From Planomonospora sp. ID82291 (GTDB lineage: Bacteria; Actinomycetota; Actinomycetes; Streptosporangiales; Streptosporangiaceae), in NCBI RefSeq assembly GCF_015711645.1, contig NZ_JABTEX010000003.1, positions 558,001 through 622,000 on the forward strand: a stretch of 64,000 nucleotides of DNA, given 5' to 3'. Shown piece by piece: positions 17,663 to 27,223 of the stretch; the stretch's first letter is position 1, and the number at the start of each line of letters is the position of its first letter. Below the pieces are notes generated by a model. That model was not told the origin of the DNA. It made no database searches and saw only the letters and a program-made list of their open reading frames with translations. A program made the translations under genes and the position numbers.

Positions 17663-19672
17663 GTGCTCCACATGGACCTCCTCCTGCTCGATCTGGTGAT
17701 CGTCCTGTCCGCGGCGAGGCTCCTGGGCGCCCTGGCCGGACGGCTCGGCCAGCCGCCGGTCGTCGGCGAGATCCTGGCCGGCATCCTGCTCGGCCCCACC
17801 CTGCTCGGCCCGCTCCTCGGCGACGAGCTGTTCGGCCCGGAGATGAAGCCCCCGCTGCAGGCCCTGGCCAACGTCGGGCTGGTGCTGTTCATGTTCGTCG
17901 TCGGCCTGGAGCTGGACCAGAAGCTGGTCCGGGGCAAGGGCCGGATCGCGGTGACCGTCGCGCTCGGTTCCACGGTGCTGCCGTTCGTGCTGGGCTGTGC
18001 GCTCGCCCTCGCCATCGCCGCCGACCACGTCGGCGGGGACAGGACCCTGCCCTTCGTGCTGTTCATGGGCGCGGCGATGGCCGCCACCGCGTTCCCCGTG
18101 CTGGCCCGCATCCTGACCGACCGCGGGATGCAGCGCATCACCCTCGGCGGCCTGTCGCTGGCCGCCGCCGCCGTGATCGACGTGCTCGCCTGGACCGTGC
18201 TCGCCGTGGTCGTGGCCGTCGCCGGGGCCGGAGACGCCGAGGGACAGTGGAAGGTCCTGCTCGCGCTGCCGTACGCGCTGGCCATGTTCCTGGTGGCGCG
18301 TCCGCTGCTGGCCCGGCTGGTGCCGGCCTACGAGCGGGCGGGGCGGCTGACGCCGGGCCTGCTCTCGGTGGTGCTCCTGGGCCTGATCGGCTCGGCCTGG
18401 GCCACCGAGTGGATGCACGTGCACTTCATCTTCGGGGCGTTCCTGTTCGGCGCGGTGATGCCGCGGGAGGGCGCCGAGCGGCTCAACCACGAGATCCTGG
18501 AGCGGCTGGAGCAGCTCGCCGTCCTGCTGCTGCTGCCGGTGTTCTTCGTGGTGGCCGGACTCAACGTGAACCTGCGCGCGCTGGACCTGTCCAGTCTGGG
18601 CACGCTGGCCGCGATCCTGGCGGTGGCGATCGGCGGCAAGCTGCTGGGCTCGTACGCCGCGGCGCGGGCCGCGGGGGTGGCCGGGCGGCAGTCGTGGGCG
18701 CTGGCCACCCTGCTGAACACCCGGGGGCTGACCGAGATCGTCATCCTCACCGTCGGCCTGCAGAAGGGCGTGCTCGACAACGAGCTGTACTCGCTGATGG
18801 TGGTGATGGCCCTGGTCACCACCGGGATGACCGGCCCGCTGCTGCGCCGGGTCTACTCCGACCGGCGCGTCGCCCGCGACATCGCCGAGGCCGAGCGCAC
18901 CGCACTCGGGGAGACGGCCGCGCACCGGGTGCTGGCCGTCGTCCCCGATCCGCCCGGCGCACAGCGCCCGCTGGTGGACCTGGCCACCGCCCTGGCGCAG
19001 GCCGCCTCCCCCTCCGAGGTGGCCCTGACCCATCTGCGCCCCTACCCCCGGGAACGGCTGGAGGTCGGCACCGGCCTGTCGTCCGAGCTCGCCGAGATGG
19101 CCGAGGTCCTCCACGAGCTGGAGGCGCTGGCCGCCGCCGCCCGCGCGCGGGGCCCCGAGGCGAGGGTGGTGAGCCGGTTCGCCGCCGACACGGCCGCCGA
19201 GCTGCCCGAGGTGGTGACCGGCGCCCGGCCGGACCTGCTGGTGCTGCCGGCGGACGTGTCGGGACACGCCGAGGTGCACGCCGCCGCGACGTGCCGGGTG
19301 GTGACGGTGCTCTCCCCCGGCGAACCGGAGGCCGCCCTCCCCGGGACCGGGCCGGTCGCGCTCCACCGCGGCTCCGGAGGCTCCGGCGGCTCGGACGCCG
19401 CGGCCCACGTGGCGCTCGTCCTCGCGATGCTCGGCGACCGCCCGCTGGTCGTCTCCGGCGGCGGGCGGGCCGCCGCGCTGGCCCAGCGGCTGTCCCGGCT
19501 CGGCGTGGCGGCCACCGCGGGCGAGGTCCCGCCCGGCGCCCTGGTCGTGGCTCCCGACACGGGGACCGTGCCGGACGGCGTGCACCTGCTGGTCCGGGCC
19601 GAGCAGGACCCCGACCCCGTCGACTGGGCCGCCGCCGTCTCGGCCCTGCGCGCTCCGGCGCCGCGAGGCTGA
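17663..19672 (+). CDS. Cation/proton antiporter (KefB/CPA2) with cytoplasmic regulatory tail
   Basis: About 669 residues. The N-terminal 390 form a Na+/H+-exchanger-type domain with about 12 helices (GQPPVVGEILAGILLGPTLLG, GLELDQKL, NTRGLTEIVIL). The C-terminal 260 residues are soluble and look like a degenerate universal-stress-type region; no TrkA-N motif is seen. It probably exchanges K+ or Na+ for protons. GTG 17663 is 12 nt from GGGAA; ATG 17672 is three codons later. A very long hairpin follows the stop. Confidence 0.85.
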   Translation: MLHMDLLLLDLVIVLSAARLLGALAGRLGQPPVVGEILAGILLGPTLLGPLLGDELFGPEMKPPLQALANVGLVLFMFVVGLELDQKLVRGKGRIAVTVALGSTVLPFVLGCALALAIAADHVGGDRTLPFVLFMGAAMAATAFPVLARILTDRGMQRITLGGLSLAAAAVIDVLAWTVLAVVVAVAGAGDAEGQWKVLLALPYALAMFLVARPLLARLVPAYERAGRLTPGLLSVVLLGLIGSAWATEWMHVHFIFGAFLFGAVMPREGAERLNHEILERLEQLAVLLLLPVFFVVAGLNVNLRALDLSSLGTLAAILAVAIGGKLLGSYAAARAAGVAGRQSWALATLLNTRGLTEIVILTVGLQKGVLDNELYSLMVVMALVTTGMTGPLLRRVYSDRRVARDIAEAERTALGETAAHRVLAVVPDPPGAQRPLVDLATALAQAASPSEVALTHLRPYPRERLEVGTGLSSELAEMAEVLHELEALAAAARARGPEARVVSRFAADTAAELPEVVTGARPDLLVLPADVSGHAEVHAAATCRVVTVLSPGEPEAALPGTGPVALHRGSGGSGGSDAAAHVALVLAMLGDRPLVVSGGGRAAALAQRLSRLGVAATAGEVPPGALVVAPDTGTVPDGVHLLVRAEQDPDPVDWAAAVSALRAPAPRG

Positions 19673-19676
19673 GGGC

Positions 19677-19722
19677 GGGCACGGCGCGGGGTACGGCGTG
19701 CGCCGTACCCCGCGCCGTGCCC
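19677..19722. terminator. Bidirectional terminator, 22-bp perfect stem
   Basis: A perfect inverted repeat (19677-19698 and 19701-19722) fills the gap between the convergent antiporter and FHA genes. It should stop transcription from both sides. Confidence 0.85.
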
Positions 19723-19735
19723 GGAGGCGCTCCGC

Positions 19736-21274
19736 CTACCGGTTGCGGTGCGACTCGTAGCGCATGGTGCGCGAGACGCCGATCCGCACGGTCGTGCCGG
19801 GCATGATCGTGACCGGCTCGTTCGGCGGGATGTCGTAGAAGTTCGGGTCGCCGGGCGGCTGGATCTGGGTCCCGTTGACCGAGCCCAGGTCGATCAGGTT
19901 GACGTCCCAGCCGTCCAGCGCCACCCGCAGGTGCCGGCGGGAGACCGAGCCGTCGGGGCTGGTGACCTTGGCCGGGCGGACCGCGCCGTCGGCGACCTCC
20001 GGGGCCCGCTCCGGGTCGCGGCCGAGCAGGTAGTCGGCGTCGAGGCGGAGCGTCATGCCGTCGTCCAGCAGGAGCACGCCCAGCGGCGGGCGCGGCCCCT
20101 TGTAGGGGACGAGCGTGCGCTGCACCAGGGCGATGCCGCAGACCGCGCAGTAGGGCACCCGGGGGTCGTTGAAGTGGTCGTTCTTGCAGTCCACGCCGTG
20201 GACCAGCGGCCGCGACTCCGGCTCGGGCGCCGCGGGCGGCAGGAGGTCCGGCGAGCCCGGCGGGCCGCCGGGGGTCAGCAGTTCGTACTCGAACGACTCG
20301 TTGCGCAGGTCGCCCGGGCCGAGGGGGTCGCCGCCCATCCCGTTCGCCCGGGCGGTCTCCATGTCCTCCTGCGAGGCGAAGGCCGGGCCGGAGAGGGGAC
20401 CCTGCCCCTGCGCGGGGACCGACGGCATCGGCCCGGAGTCCCACGGGTGGGCGGGGACCTGCGGCTCCGCCGGCGGGAGGGGAGGCTGCGCGTAGTGGTC
20501 CTGCGGGGTCGGCGGAGGACCCATCGGGTACGGCGGTGCGGGCTGCGCGGGCGGCGCGGCCTCCGCCGGCGGGGCGGACCACTCGGAGGGCGCGGGGACC
20601 GCGGAGGCCGCGGAGGGCTCCGAGGAGAACGGCGACCAGTCGGAGTGCGCGGCGGGGAGCACGACGGGCGCCTCCACCGGAGGCGGCGTCACCGGGGCCG
20701 GCTCCATCATCATCGGGGCCGGCTCCGGCGTCCGGAGCTCCGGCGCCCGCGGCGCGGAGTCCGCGGACCGGGCCTGCGGCGCGGGGAGCGGCGGGGTCGC
20801 GCCCGCCGCCGACGGGTCGCACTCGACACCGCCGCCGACGACCACGCCGCCGTCCAGCCGGGTGAGCCGCTGCGCCGCGCCCGCCTCGGGCAGGCGCAGC
20901 TCGACCCGGGTGACCGGGCCCGGAACCAGCCGGTCGGACCAGGTGAGCGCGTCACGCCCGGCGAGCCGGACCTCACCGGCGGAACCGGTGACCGACGCCG
21001 ACGCGGGGCCGCTGACCAGCACGGCCACGCCCTCGGGCACGGGCCCGGCCACGGCGCACGCCACGGGCTCGCCCATCATGGCGGCCAGCACCTGGGCGAC
21101 CCGGCGGGCCAGCGCCCGCCCGTCGCCACCCGAGGCCGCGGTCTCCCGCAGCGCCCTCAGCAGGTCCTCCATGACGGCCTCGGCCGCGTCGCACACCAGC
21201 AGCAGGCCGCCCACATGGGCCACCAGCCCGTTGCCCGGCAGCGGACGCACCGCTCCGAAGCCCTGGTCGGTCAC
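19736..21274 (-). CDS. FHA-domain protein with Pro/Ala-rich linker
   Basis: A 512-residue protein. The N-terminal part (about 1-150) begins GFGAVRPLPGNGLVAHVGG and looks globular. A long Pro/Ala/Ser-rich linker (about 160-370) follows. Then comes a small Cys cluster (CKNDHFNDPRVPYCAVCG) that may bind zinc. A C-terminal FHA domain has the phosphothreonine-binding residues GRDPE, SRRH and GSVNGT. FHA domains read phosphothreonine from Ser/Thr kinases, and one is encoded 3 kb away. GTG 21274 overlaps the preceding stop (GTGA) and follows GGGAGGGAGAG, so translation is coupled to the membrane protein gene. Confidence 0.85.
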   Translation of the reverse strand: MTDQGFGAVRPLPGNGLVAHVGGLLLVCDAAEAVMEDLLRALRETAASGGDGRALARRVAQVLAAMMGEPVACAVAGPVPEGVAVLVSGPASASVTGSAGEVRLAGRDALTWSDRLVPGPVTRVELRLPEAGAAQRLTRLDGGVVVGGGVECDPSAAGATPPLPAPQARSADSAPRAPELRTPEPAPMMMEPAPVTPPPVEAPVVLPAAHSDWSPFSSEPSAASAVPAPSEWSAPPAEAAPPAQPAPPYPMGPPPTPQDHYAQPPLPPAEPQVPAHPWDSGPMPSVPAQGQGPLSGPAFASQEDMETARANGMGGDPLGPGDLRNESFEYELLTPGGPPGSPDLLPPAAPEPESRPLVHGVDCKNDHFNDPRVPYCAVCGIALVQRTLVPYKGPRPPLGVLLLDDGMTLRLDADYLLGRDPERAPEVADGAVRPAKVTSPDGSVSRRHLRVALDGWDVNLIDLGSVNGTQIQPPGDPNFYDIPPNEPVTIMPGTTVRIGVSRTMRYESHRNR

Positions 21275-21708
21275 AGAACTCTCCCTCCCCGGAAACGCCA
21301 CCGGATGAACGGCACGCGCATCGGCCCGTTCGCCACCAGCCACATGCATACCCAGACCACGGTGAAGTGCGTCCAGAAGGTGCCCGCTGGAATCGGCCCG
21401 ATGACATCAATCGCACCAGACCGTAGCAAAAAGTACAGTACAAGGCCCTCGGGAATGAGGGTGAGCAGCCCGAACAGGGTCGGCCAGTCCTTCTCCCACC
21501 GGAACTGCATGAGGAAGTGGTAGAGCAGCTCCCAGGCGATCCCCAGCGCCCCCACCGCCGCCAGGACGAGCAGCCCGGTGACGTAGCGGTCGCCGAGCGG
21601 CGCCCCCGTGCCCGGCAGCAGCGGCATGATCAGCAAGGTGACGACCACGCCCACCGTGGCGAGCAGGAAGAGACGCGTCTGGATGCGCCCCGTCAACGTC
21701 GGAACCAT
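21271..21708 (-). CDS. Small 4-TM membrane protein of unknown function
   Basis: A 145-residue protein with four predicted helices (about residues 11-33, 42-60, 78-96 and 108-127). I do not recognise the family. ATG 21708 follows GGAGG. It lies 13 nt after the FAD protein gene and overlaps the FHA gene start by 4 nt, so the three are one operon. It could anchor the FHA protein at the membrane. Confidence 0.75.
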   Translation of the reverse strand: MVPTLTGRIQTRLFLLATVGVVVTLLIMPLLPGTGAPLGDRYVTGLLVLAAVGALGIAWELLYHFLMQFRWEKDWPTLFGLLTLIPEGLVLYFLLRSGAIDVIGPIPAGTFWTHFTVVWVCMWLVANGPMRVPFIRWRFRGGRVL

Positions 21709-21721
21709 GAGGCCGACCTCC

Positions 21722-23257
21722 TTACACCGGTGAGTTGAGAACCCATTTGAACCACTGCGAGGTGGAGCGCAGCGGTCCCATCCTCCGGACGAATCCGCGC
21801 CTGGCCAGGTCGTCGGCGATCTCCTGGGCCGCGATCTGCAGGCCGAGGAAGGTGTCGACGCCCGGGAAGTAGCCGCCCAGGGTGGCCGAGCCGGAGGCGT
21901 AGAGCACGCCGTCGCCGCTGGCGGTCCCCTTCACCTCGAAGTGGCGCTCCACGTCCAGGCGGCCGACCGGGTTGCGTCCGGCTCCGCCGTGCTCCAGCAG
22001 ATCGGCGAAGATCCGGTGCTCGGCGATGTCGGCCTCCAGGCCCGTGCAGTCGATGATGTAGTCGGACACCGGTTCGCGGACGGTCCCGTCGGCGCTGCGC
22101 ACGTGGCTGACCAGCCGCCCGTCGGGGGAACGCTCCACACGGTCCACCGTGCCCTGCACCGCGTGGTAGTAGCCGCCCTCGCGCCCGGCGCGCATCTGCT
22201 CCTGCCAGCGCCGCCGGTAGGGGGTGTTCGTCCCGCCCATCTCCTTGTACTTCTTGGCCCGCTCGGCGCCCTCGAGCTTGCGCATCTCCGCCTTGAGCTG
22301 GCCGCCCCACACGGACTTGGGATAGTTGAAGCCCTGGTAGGCCCAGCCGTTGCCGCCCTTGCGCCGCGCCCAGGCGTGCGGGCCGTGGGAGCCGGTGACG
22401 AAGGTCCGGAAGATGTGGACGATCTGGGTCTTCAGCCCGAACCTCTCCCGGTCGTCGAACAGGCGCTGGAGCACCCGCGAGGCGACGATGCCGCCGCCCC
22501 GGATGACCACCGTGCCCGGCCGGGCCTTGAGGAACTCGTAGACCTGCTCGTGCGGCTCGTAGGCGTTCACCACGTGCTGGTAGTCGCCGTGCTTGGTGCG
22601 GAACTCCTGCAGGTCGGGCAGGAACTTCAGGCCCGGGTAGCCGACGGCGATGTGCACGAAGCGCGAGCGGAAGACGATGCGCTTGGTGGGCGCGGCCCCC
22701 TCGGGCGGGGTCACCACGGTGAAGTAGCCGCCGCCCGCCCGGCGGCGCACCATCCGGACCTGGCCCTTGACCAGCATGTCCCAGTAGCCGATGCGCCTGG
22801 CCTCGCGTTCCAGGTTCTCGAAGACCGTCCCGGCGCGCGGGGTCCAGTAGTCGTTGATCAGGGGCTCGGTGAGCAGCTGCCACAGGTAGGCGGGGTTCTT
22901 GTCCTTCCACGCCTCCTCCAGGGCGTAGGAGGGGAAGCCCCAGAGGTTGTCCGGCCGGGAGGAGGAGTCGGAGCGGATCCGCTCGGAGCGGGGGATCTGC
23001 GAGCACCGGGTGAGGAACTCGTAGGTCTGCCACGGGTGGTCGATGTTGGAGACCACCCGCATCTGCGAGGCGGGGACCCCGTAGATCCGCAGGTAGTCGA
23101 GGGTCACGAAGGAGCCGATCCCGCCGCCGACGGTCAGGAAGGGGATGTCGTAGATCGGGATCCCGGCGGTCGCGACCAGCTGGTCGGTCCATTCGGACGC
23201 GCCGAGCAGCTCGGGGGTGAGGTCACCGGGCGAGGCCGGCGTGCGGGGGGGTGCCAA
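21722..23257 (-). CDS. FAD/NAD(P)-binding oxidoreductase of unknown function
   Basis: A 511-residue flavoprotein-like enzyme. Dinucleotide-binding motifs occur near the N-terminus (FLTVGGGIGSFVTLDYL) and again in the middle (TVVIRGGGIVASRVLQRL), followed by YIIDCTGLEADIAEH and late YASGSATLGGYFPGVDTFLG, a typical FAD-closing motif. The layout resembles flavin monooxygenases and thioredoxin-reductase relatives, but the substrate is unknown. The TTG start at 23257 is supported by AAGGGA 9 nt upstream. It is the first gene of the FAD/4-TM/FHA operon. Confidence 0.75.
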   Translation of the reverse strand: MAPPRTPASPGDLTPELLGASEWTDQLVATAGIPIYDIPFLTVGGGIGSFVTLDYLRIYGVPASQMRVVSNIDHPWQTYEFLTRCSQIPRSERIRSDSSSRPDNLWGFPSYALEEAWKDKNPAYLWQLLTEPLINDYWTPRAGTVFENLEREARRIGYWDMLVKGQVRMVRRRAGGGYFTVVTPPEGAAPTKRIVFRSRFVHIAVGYPGLKFLPDLQEFRTKHGDYQHVVNAYEPHEQVYEFLKARPGTVVIRGGGIVASRVLQRLFDDRERFGLKTQIVHIFRTFVTGSHGPHAWARRKGGNGWAYQGFNYPKSVWGGQLKAEMRKLEGAERAKKYKEMGGTNTPYRRRWQEQMRAGREGGYYHAVQGTVDRVERSPDGRLVSHVRSADGTVREPVSDYIIDCTGLEADIAEHRIFADLLEHGGAGRNPVGRLDVERHFEVKGTASGDGVLYASGSATLGGYFPGVDTFLGLQIAAQEIADDLARRGFVRRMGPLRSTSQWFKWVLNSPV

Positions 23258-23537
23258 TGCGATGCGTCCCTTGGATCCGTGGCCAACCGCTTCGGTCGGC
23301 CAAACACTAGTCCCGGTGCGCCCTGAAAACGAGTGGGACGAAGAGGCGTTTTCTCCTCAGACTGCGCCGTCGTCCCCGTTTCGCCGTTCGTGCGCACTCA
23401 GTGAGACGCCCGTACCCGCCGGGTGGTTCGCCCGTCCGCTCGGAGCCCGTTCACGGCCCGCTCGGAGCCCGTTCACGGCCCGCTCGGAAGCCCCTCGGAA
23501 GCCGCTCCGGCCCCGGGCGGCCCCTCCCGCGGTCCGC

Positions 23538-24671
23538 TCAGACCCCGGTGAACATCCGGTTCACGTCCGCGGTGGCGAGCACGCCGAAGATCTCCCCGCC
23601 GCGCTCGACCAGGAGGTACTCCCCGGCGGGGGCCCCGCGCATCGCCTCGATCAGCGGCTCCCCCTCCAGGTCGGCGGCCAGCACCAGCGACGGCTCCAGG
23701 CTGCGCGCCAGCGAGCCGGCCGTCACCCAGGGACGGCGCGCCTCCGGGGTCGCCTCCACCGCCACCTCGCTGACGATCCCGGTCGGGCTGCCCTCGTGGT
23801 CCACCACGACCAGGGCGCCGGCCTGCGCCTCCGCGGCCCGGCGCAGCGCCTCGGCCAGCGGCACGTCGGCGGTGACCGGAACGGCCCGCCTGGCCAGGGC
23901 GCGGGCGTTGATCTGCGGGATGCGGGCCCGCATCCGGGCGCCGCGCAGCGCCTGGGTGGCGCCGAACCAGATGAAGGAGGCCAGCAGGACCGACCAGACG
24001 AGCATGCTCCAGCTCGGCTCCTGCCCGCTCATCAGCGACAGGCCGGCGGGCCAGACCACCAGGAGCACGGCCAGCACGCGCCCGGCCCAGGCCGCCGCGA
24101 CCGTCCCGGAGGCCGGGTTGCGGGTGAGCCTCCACACTCCGGCGCGGAGCATCCGGCCGCCGTCCAGCGGCAGGCCGGGCAGCAGGTTGAAGACCCCGAC
24201 GATCAGGTTCGCCACCCACAGCTGGAGGGTCAGGACGCTCAGCACGGTGCCGGGGTCCAGGACATGCTCGAGGGCGTAGCCCGCGCCGCCGAGGCCCAGC
24301 GAGAGCAGCGGCCCGGCGAAGGAGATCATGAACTCCCTGCCGGGGGTGTCCGGTTCGCGCTCGATCTCCGAGACGCCGCCGAGCAGGTAGAGCGTGATGC
24401 GGCGGACCGGCAGGCCGTACGCCTTGGCGACCACGCAGTGCGCCAGCTCGTGCAGGAGGACCGAGACGTACAGCAGCACCGCGAAGGCGAGCGCCACGAG
24501 GTAGGAGAGCCCGGTGCTCAGCTCCGGCAGGCGCGACACCACGACGGGCTGGAAGGTGAAGGTGATGAACGCCGCCACCAGGAACCAGGTCGGCGAGACG
24601 TAGACAGGGACGCCGAACGGGCGTCCCATCCGCAGACCCGGGCTGTCCTGGCGCGGGCTGTCGTTGCTCAC
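23538..24671 (-). CDS. Site-2 protease family zinc metalloprotease with CBS domains
   Basis: A 377-residue membrane protein. The zinc site is HELAH (about residue 74), and the second metal ligand motif NLLPGLPLDGGRML lies about 100 residues later, as in site-2 proteases of the SpoIVFB group. Two CBS repeats (about residues 260-375) form a C-terminal nucleotide-sensing module. It cleaves membrane-embedded substrates, often anti-sigma factors; the target is unknown. The GTG at 24671 has only a weak ribosome site. It is divergent from the RecB-like gene, a conserved pairing in actinobacteria. Confidence 0.88.
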   Translation of the reverse strand: MSNDSPRQDSPGLRMGRPFGVPVYVSPTWFLVAAFITFTFQPVVVSRLPELSTGLSYLVALAFAVLLYVSVLLHELAHCVVAKAYGLPVRRITLYLLGGVSEIEREPDTPGREFMISFAGPLLSLGLGGAGYALEHVLDPGTVLSVLTLQLWVANLIVGVFNLLPGLPLDGGRMLRAGVWRLTRNPASGTVAAAWAGRVLAVLLVVWPAGLSLMSGQEPSWSMLVWSVLLASFIWFGATQALRGARMRARIPQINARALARRAVPVTADVPLAEALRRAAEAQAGALVVVDHEGSPTGIVSEVAVEATPEARRPWVTAGSLARSLEPSLVLAADLEGEPLIEAMRGAPAGEYLLVERGGEIFGVLATADVNRMFTGV

Positions 24672-24818
24672 CGCTGGCTCACCACTCCTCGTCGCACACC
24701 GCTTCCGGCCTCGATGCTACGCGCCGGCGGCCTGTCCGTCGGCTCCGAGCGGTCACCGCGCGGCCACCGGACGGCCGGGTGAGCCCGAACTGTCGCCGGG
24801 GTGGCCTACAGTGCGGGC

Positions 24819-25688
24819 ATGTCACTGACCGAGCCCACGATCGTCGGAGCGCTGTCGCCGTCCCGTGCCGGTGACTTCATGACGTGTCCGCTGCTCTACC
24901 GGTTCCGGGTGATCGACCAGCTGCCCGAGCCGCCGTCGCCCGCCGCCGTGCGCGGCACGGTGGTCCACTCGGTGCTGGAGCGGCTCTACGACCTGCCGGC
25001 GCCCGCGCGCACCGTCGCCGCCGCCCTGGACCTGCTGGAGCCCCAGTGGCGGCGGCTGCTGGAGCGGGAGCCCGCCTACGCCGGCATGTTCGACGGCGAG
25101 GAGGAGCAGGCCCGGTGGCTGGCCCAGGCCCGCGCCCTGCTGGAGCGCTACTTCACCCTGGAGGACCCCAGCCGGCTGGAGCCCGCCGAGCGGGAGCTCT
25201 ACGTCGAGGTGGTGCTCGACAGCGGCCTGATGCTGCGGGGCTACATCGACCGGCTGGACGTCGCGCCCACCGGCGAGGTCCGCGTCGTCGACTACAAGAC
25301 CGGGAGCGCGCCCGGGCCCGCCTTCGAGGGCAGGGCGCTGTTCCAGATGAAGTTCTACGCGCTGGTGCTGTGGCGGCTGCACGGCTCGGTGCCCCGCCTG
25401 CTCCAGCTGATGTACCTCGGAGGCGGCGGTGAGATCCTCCGCTACTCCCCCGACGAAGCGGACCTGCGGGCCACCGAGCGCAAGGTCCAGGCCCTGTGGA
25501 CGGCCATCGAGCGGGCGCTGGACAGCGGCGAGTGGGTCGCCCGGCCCAGCCGCCTGTGCGACTGGTGCAGTTACAAGGAGCTCTGCCCCGCCTACGGCGG
25601 CACTCCTCCGCCCCTGCCGGCCCGGCAGCCCGGCGACACCGTGCGCAGCACCCGCCGCGCGGTCAAGGAGGCCACCGACGAGGTCTGA
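24819..25688 (+). CDS. RecB-family (PD-(D/E)XK) exonuclease-like protein
   Basis: A 289-residue nuclease-like protein. The catalytic core is visible as RVVDYKTGSAP. An N-terminal Cys (FMTCPLLYRF) together with the C-terminal CDWCSYKELC supplies four cysteines, as in the iron-sulfur nucleases AddB and Cas4. There is no helicase domain and no CRISPR array nearby, so a DNA-repair role is more likely. TACAGT lies 6 nt before the ATG at 24819, so the mRNA is probably leaderless. Confidence 0.88.
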   Translation: MSLTEPTIVGALSPSRAGDFMTCPLLYRFRVIDQLPEPPSPAAVRGTVVHSVLERLYDLPAPARTVAAALDLLEPQWRRLLEREPAYAGMFDGEEEQARWLAQARALLERYFTLEDPSRLEPAERELYVEVVLDSGLMLRGYIDRLDVAPTGEVRVVDYKTGSAPGPAFEGRALFQMKFYALVLWRLHGSVPRLLQLMYLGGGGEILRYSPDEADLRATERKVQALWTAIERALDSGEWVARPSRLCDWCSYKELCPAYGGTPPPLPARQPGDTVRSTRRAVKEATDEV

Positions 25689-25864
25689 GCGCCGCGCGGA
25701 CGGCCGTACGGCCCGGCGCGGAGCATCCGCCGCACGGAGTGGTCCGCAGCCGCACGGCCGCCGCGGCGCTCCGGATGGCGGTGGCGCGGCGTCCTCCGCG
25801 GGGATGAGGCCGATCTCCCCCTCCAGCAGGGTGGAGCGCCGGGCAGGACGCCTAGATTGATGGT

Positions 25865-27223
25865 GTGCGCACCACCCTGGGCGGCCTGCGGCCCTGGCTC
25901 CGCGACCGGCCGCTGATCGCGGACGCGGCCGTCGCGGTGCTGCTCGCGGTCGCCGCGGTCTCCTCCGTCCGCCTCCCCCTCGCCTCGGACGGTTCCCCGC
26001 AAGGTCCCGCCGGGGGACCCGGCTGGCCGGGCGCGGCCCTGCTCGTGCTGGGCTGCCTGGCCGCGGCGCTGCGCGGCTCCCGCCCGCTCCTGGCGCTCGG
26101 CCTGGTCCTCGCCGCCGAGCTGGCGCTGGCCCTGCTCGGCGCGGACGGACCGGTGCTCGGGCTCGCCGTGCTCTGGCTGGTCTCCACCGTCTCCGCCCGG
26201 CGCGGCCTGGCGCTCAGCCTGTGCGCGCTGGCGGCGGCCATCGCCGGCCGCCTCGCGGTCGCGGTGATCCGGAGCGACCCGGGCGACTGGACCTCCCCGT
26301 CGTTCGAGGTCGTCCTCACCGTGACGTGCTGGCTGGTGGGGCGGAGCCTGCGGCTGCGCCGCGCCTACCTGGCGGAGCTGCGCGACCGCGCGGACCGGCT
26401 GGAGCGCGCGCGAAAGGCCGACACCCGGGCCGCCAGGGCCGAGGAGCGCTCCCGCATCGCCCGGGAACTGCACGACGTGGTCGCCCACCACGTGAGCGTG
26501 ATGACCGTGCAGGCCGCCGCGGCCCGGCGGGTGCTGGCGAGCAACCCCGACGGGGCCCGTGAGGCGCTGTCGGCGATCGAGCACACGGGCCGGGCCGCGA
26601 TGGCCGAGATGCGCGCCATCGTGGGCGTGCTGAGGACCGAGTCGGCCCCCGCCGAGCGGGAACCGCGCCCCGGTCTCCGCTCGCTCCCCTTCCTGGCCGC
26701 TCAGATGTCCGAGGCGGGCCTGCGCACGCGGCTGCGGTTCGAGGAGATCGACGGCGCCGGACGGGTCCGCTCCTGCGCGACCGGGAACGCGACCGGGAAC
26801 GGGAACGACGGCGAAGACGAGACCGGGACCGCGGACCGGAACGGAGGCGGGGACGGAACCGAGGACCGGGGCGAGAACGGGAGCCGGGGCGGGGACCGCG
26901 CGGGGGGACCGTCCCCGCTGCCGCCCGGGGTGGACCTGGCCGCCTACCGGCTGGTCCAGGAGGCGCTCACCAACTCCCTGCGGCACGCGGGGCCGGGCGC
27001 CCGCGCCTGGGTGACCGTACGGCGCGGCCCCGGCGAGCTGACCGTCCGGGTCGAGGACGACGGCCGGGGCCCCGTCCCCGTCCCCGACGGCGGCCGGATC
27101 GGCCACGGGCTGGTCGGCATTCGCGAACGGGTCGCCCTCTATGGTGGAATCCTGAGAATCGGCCCGCGTCCGGAAGGCGGATTCGCGGTCGATGCCCGGT
27201 TCCCCTTCAAGGATGCGCGATGA
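25865..27223 (+). CDS. Sensor histidine kinase (HisKA_3, NarL-type partner)
   Basis: A 452-residue kinase with four or five N-terminal helices and no large periplasmic domain. Phosphorylated His203 lies in ERSRIARELHDVVAHH. The HATPase domain has LTNSLRHAG and GHGLVGIRERVALYGG. A Gly/Asp/Asn-rich insert of about 45 residues (roughly residues 305-350) separates the two and looks like a repeat expansion. TAGATT lies 6 nt before the GTG, suggesting a leaderless mRNA. The stop overlaps the regulator start (ATGA). Confidence 0.9.
   Translation: MRTTLGGLRPWLRDRPLIADAAVAVLLAVAAVSSVRLPLASDGSPQGPAGGPGWPGAALLVLGCLAAALRGSRPLLALGLVLAAELALALLGADGPVLGLAVLWLVSTVSARRGLALSLCALAAAIAGRLAVAVIRSDPGDWTSPSFEVVLTVTCWLVGRSLRLRRAYLAELRDRADRLERARKADTRAARAEERSRIARELHDVVAHHVSVMTVQAAAARRVLASNPDGAREALSAIEHTGRAAMAEMRAIVGVLRTESAPAEREPRPGLRSLPFLAAQMSEAGLRTRLRFEEIDGAGRVRSCATGNATGNGNDGEDETGTADRNGGGDGTEDRGENGSRGGDRAGGPSPLPPGVDLAAYRLVQEALTNSLRHAGPGARAWVTVRRGPGELTVRVEDDGRGPVPVPDGGRIGHGLVGIRERVALYGGILRIGPRPEGGFAVDARFPFKDAR

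Noticed and set aside
24819-25688. Cas4
   Set aside because: The cysteine pattern is shared, but there is no cas1/cas2 or array, and the context is the usual housekeeping one.
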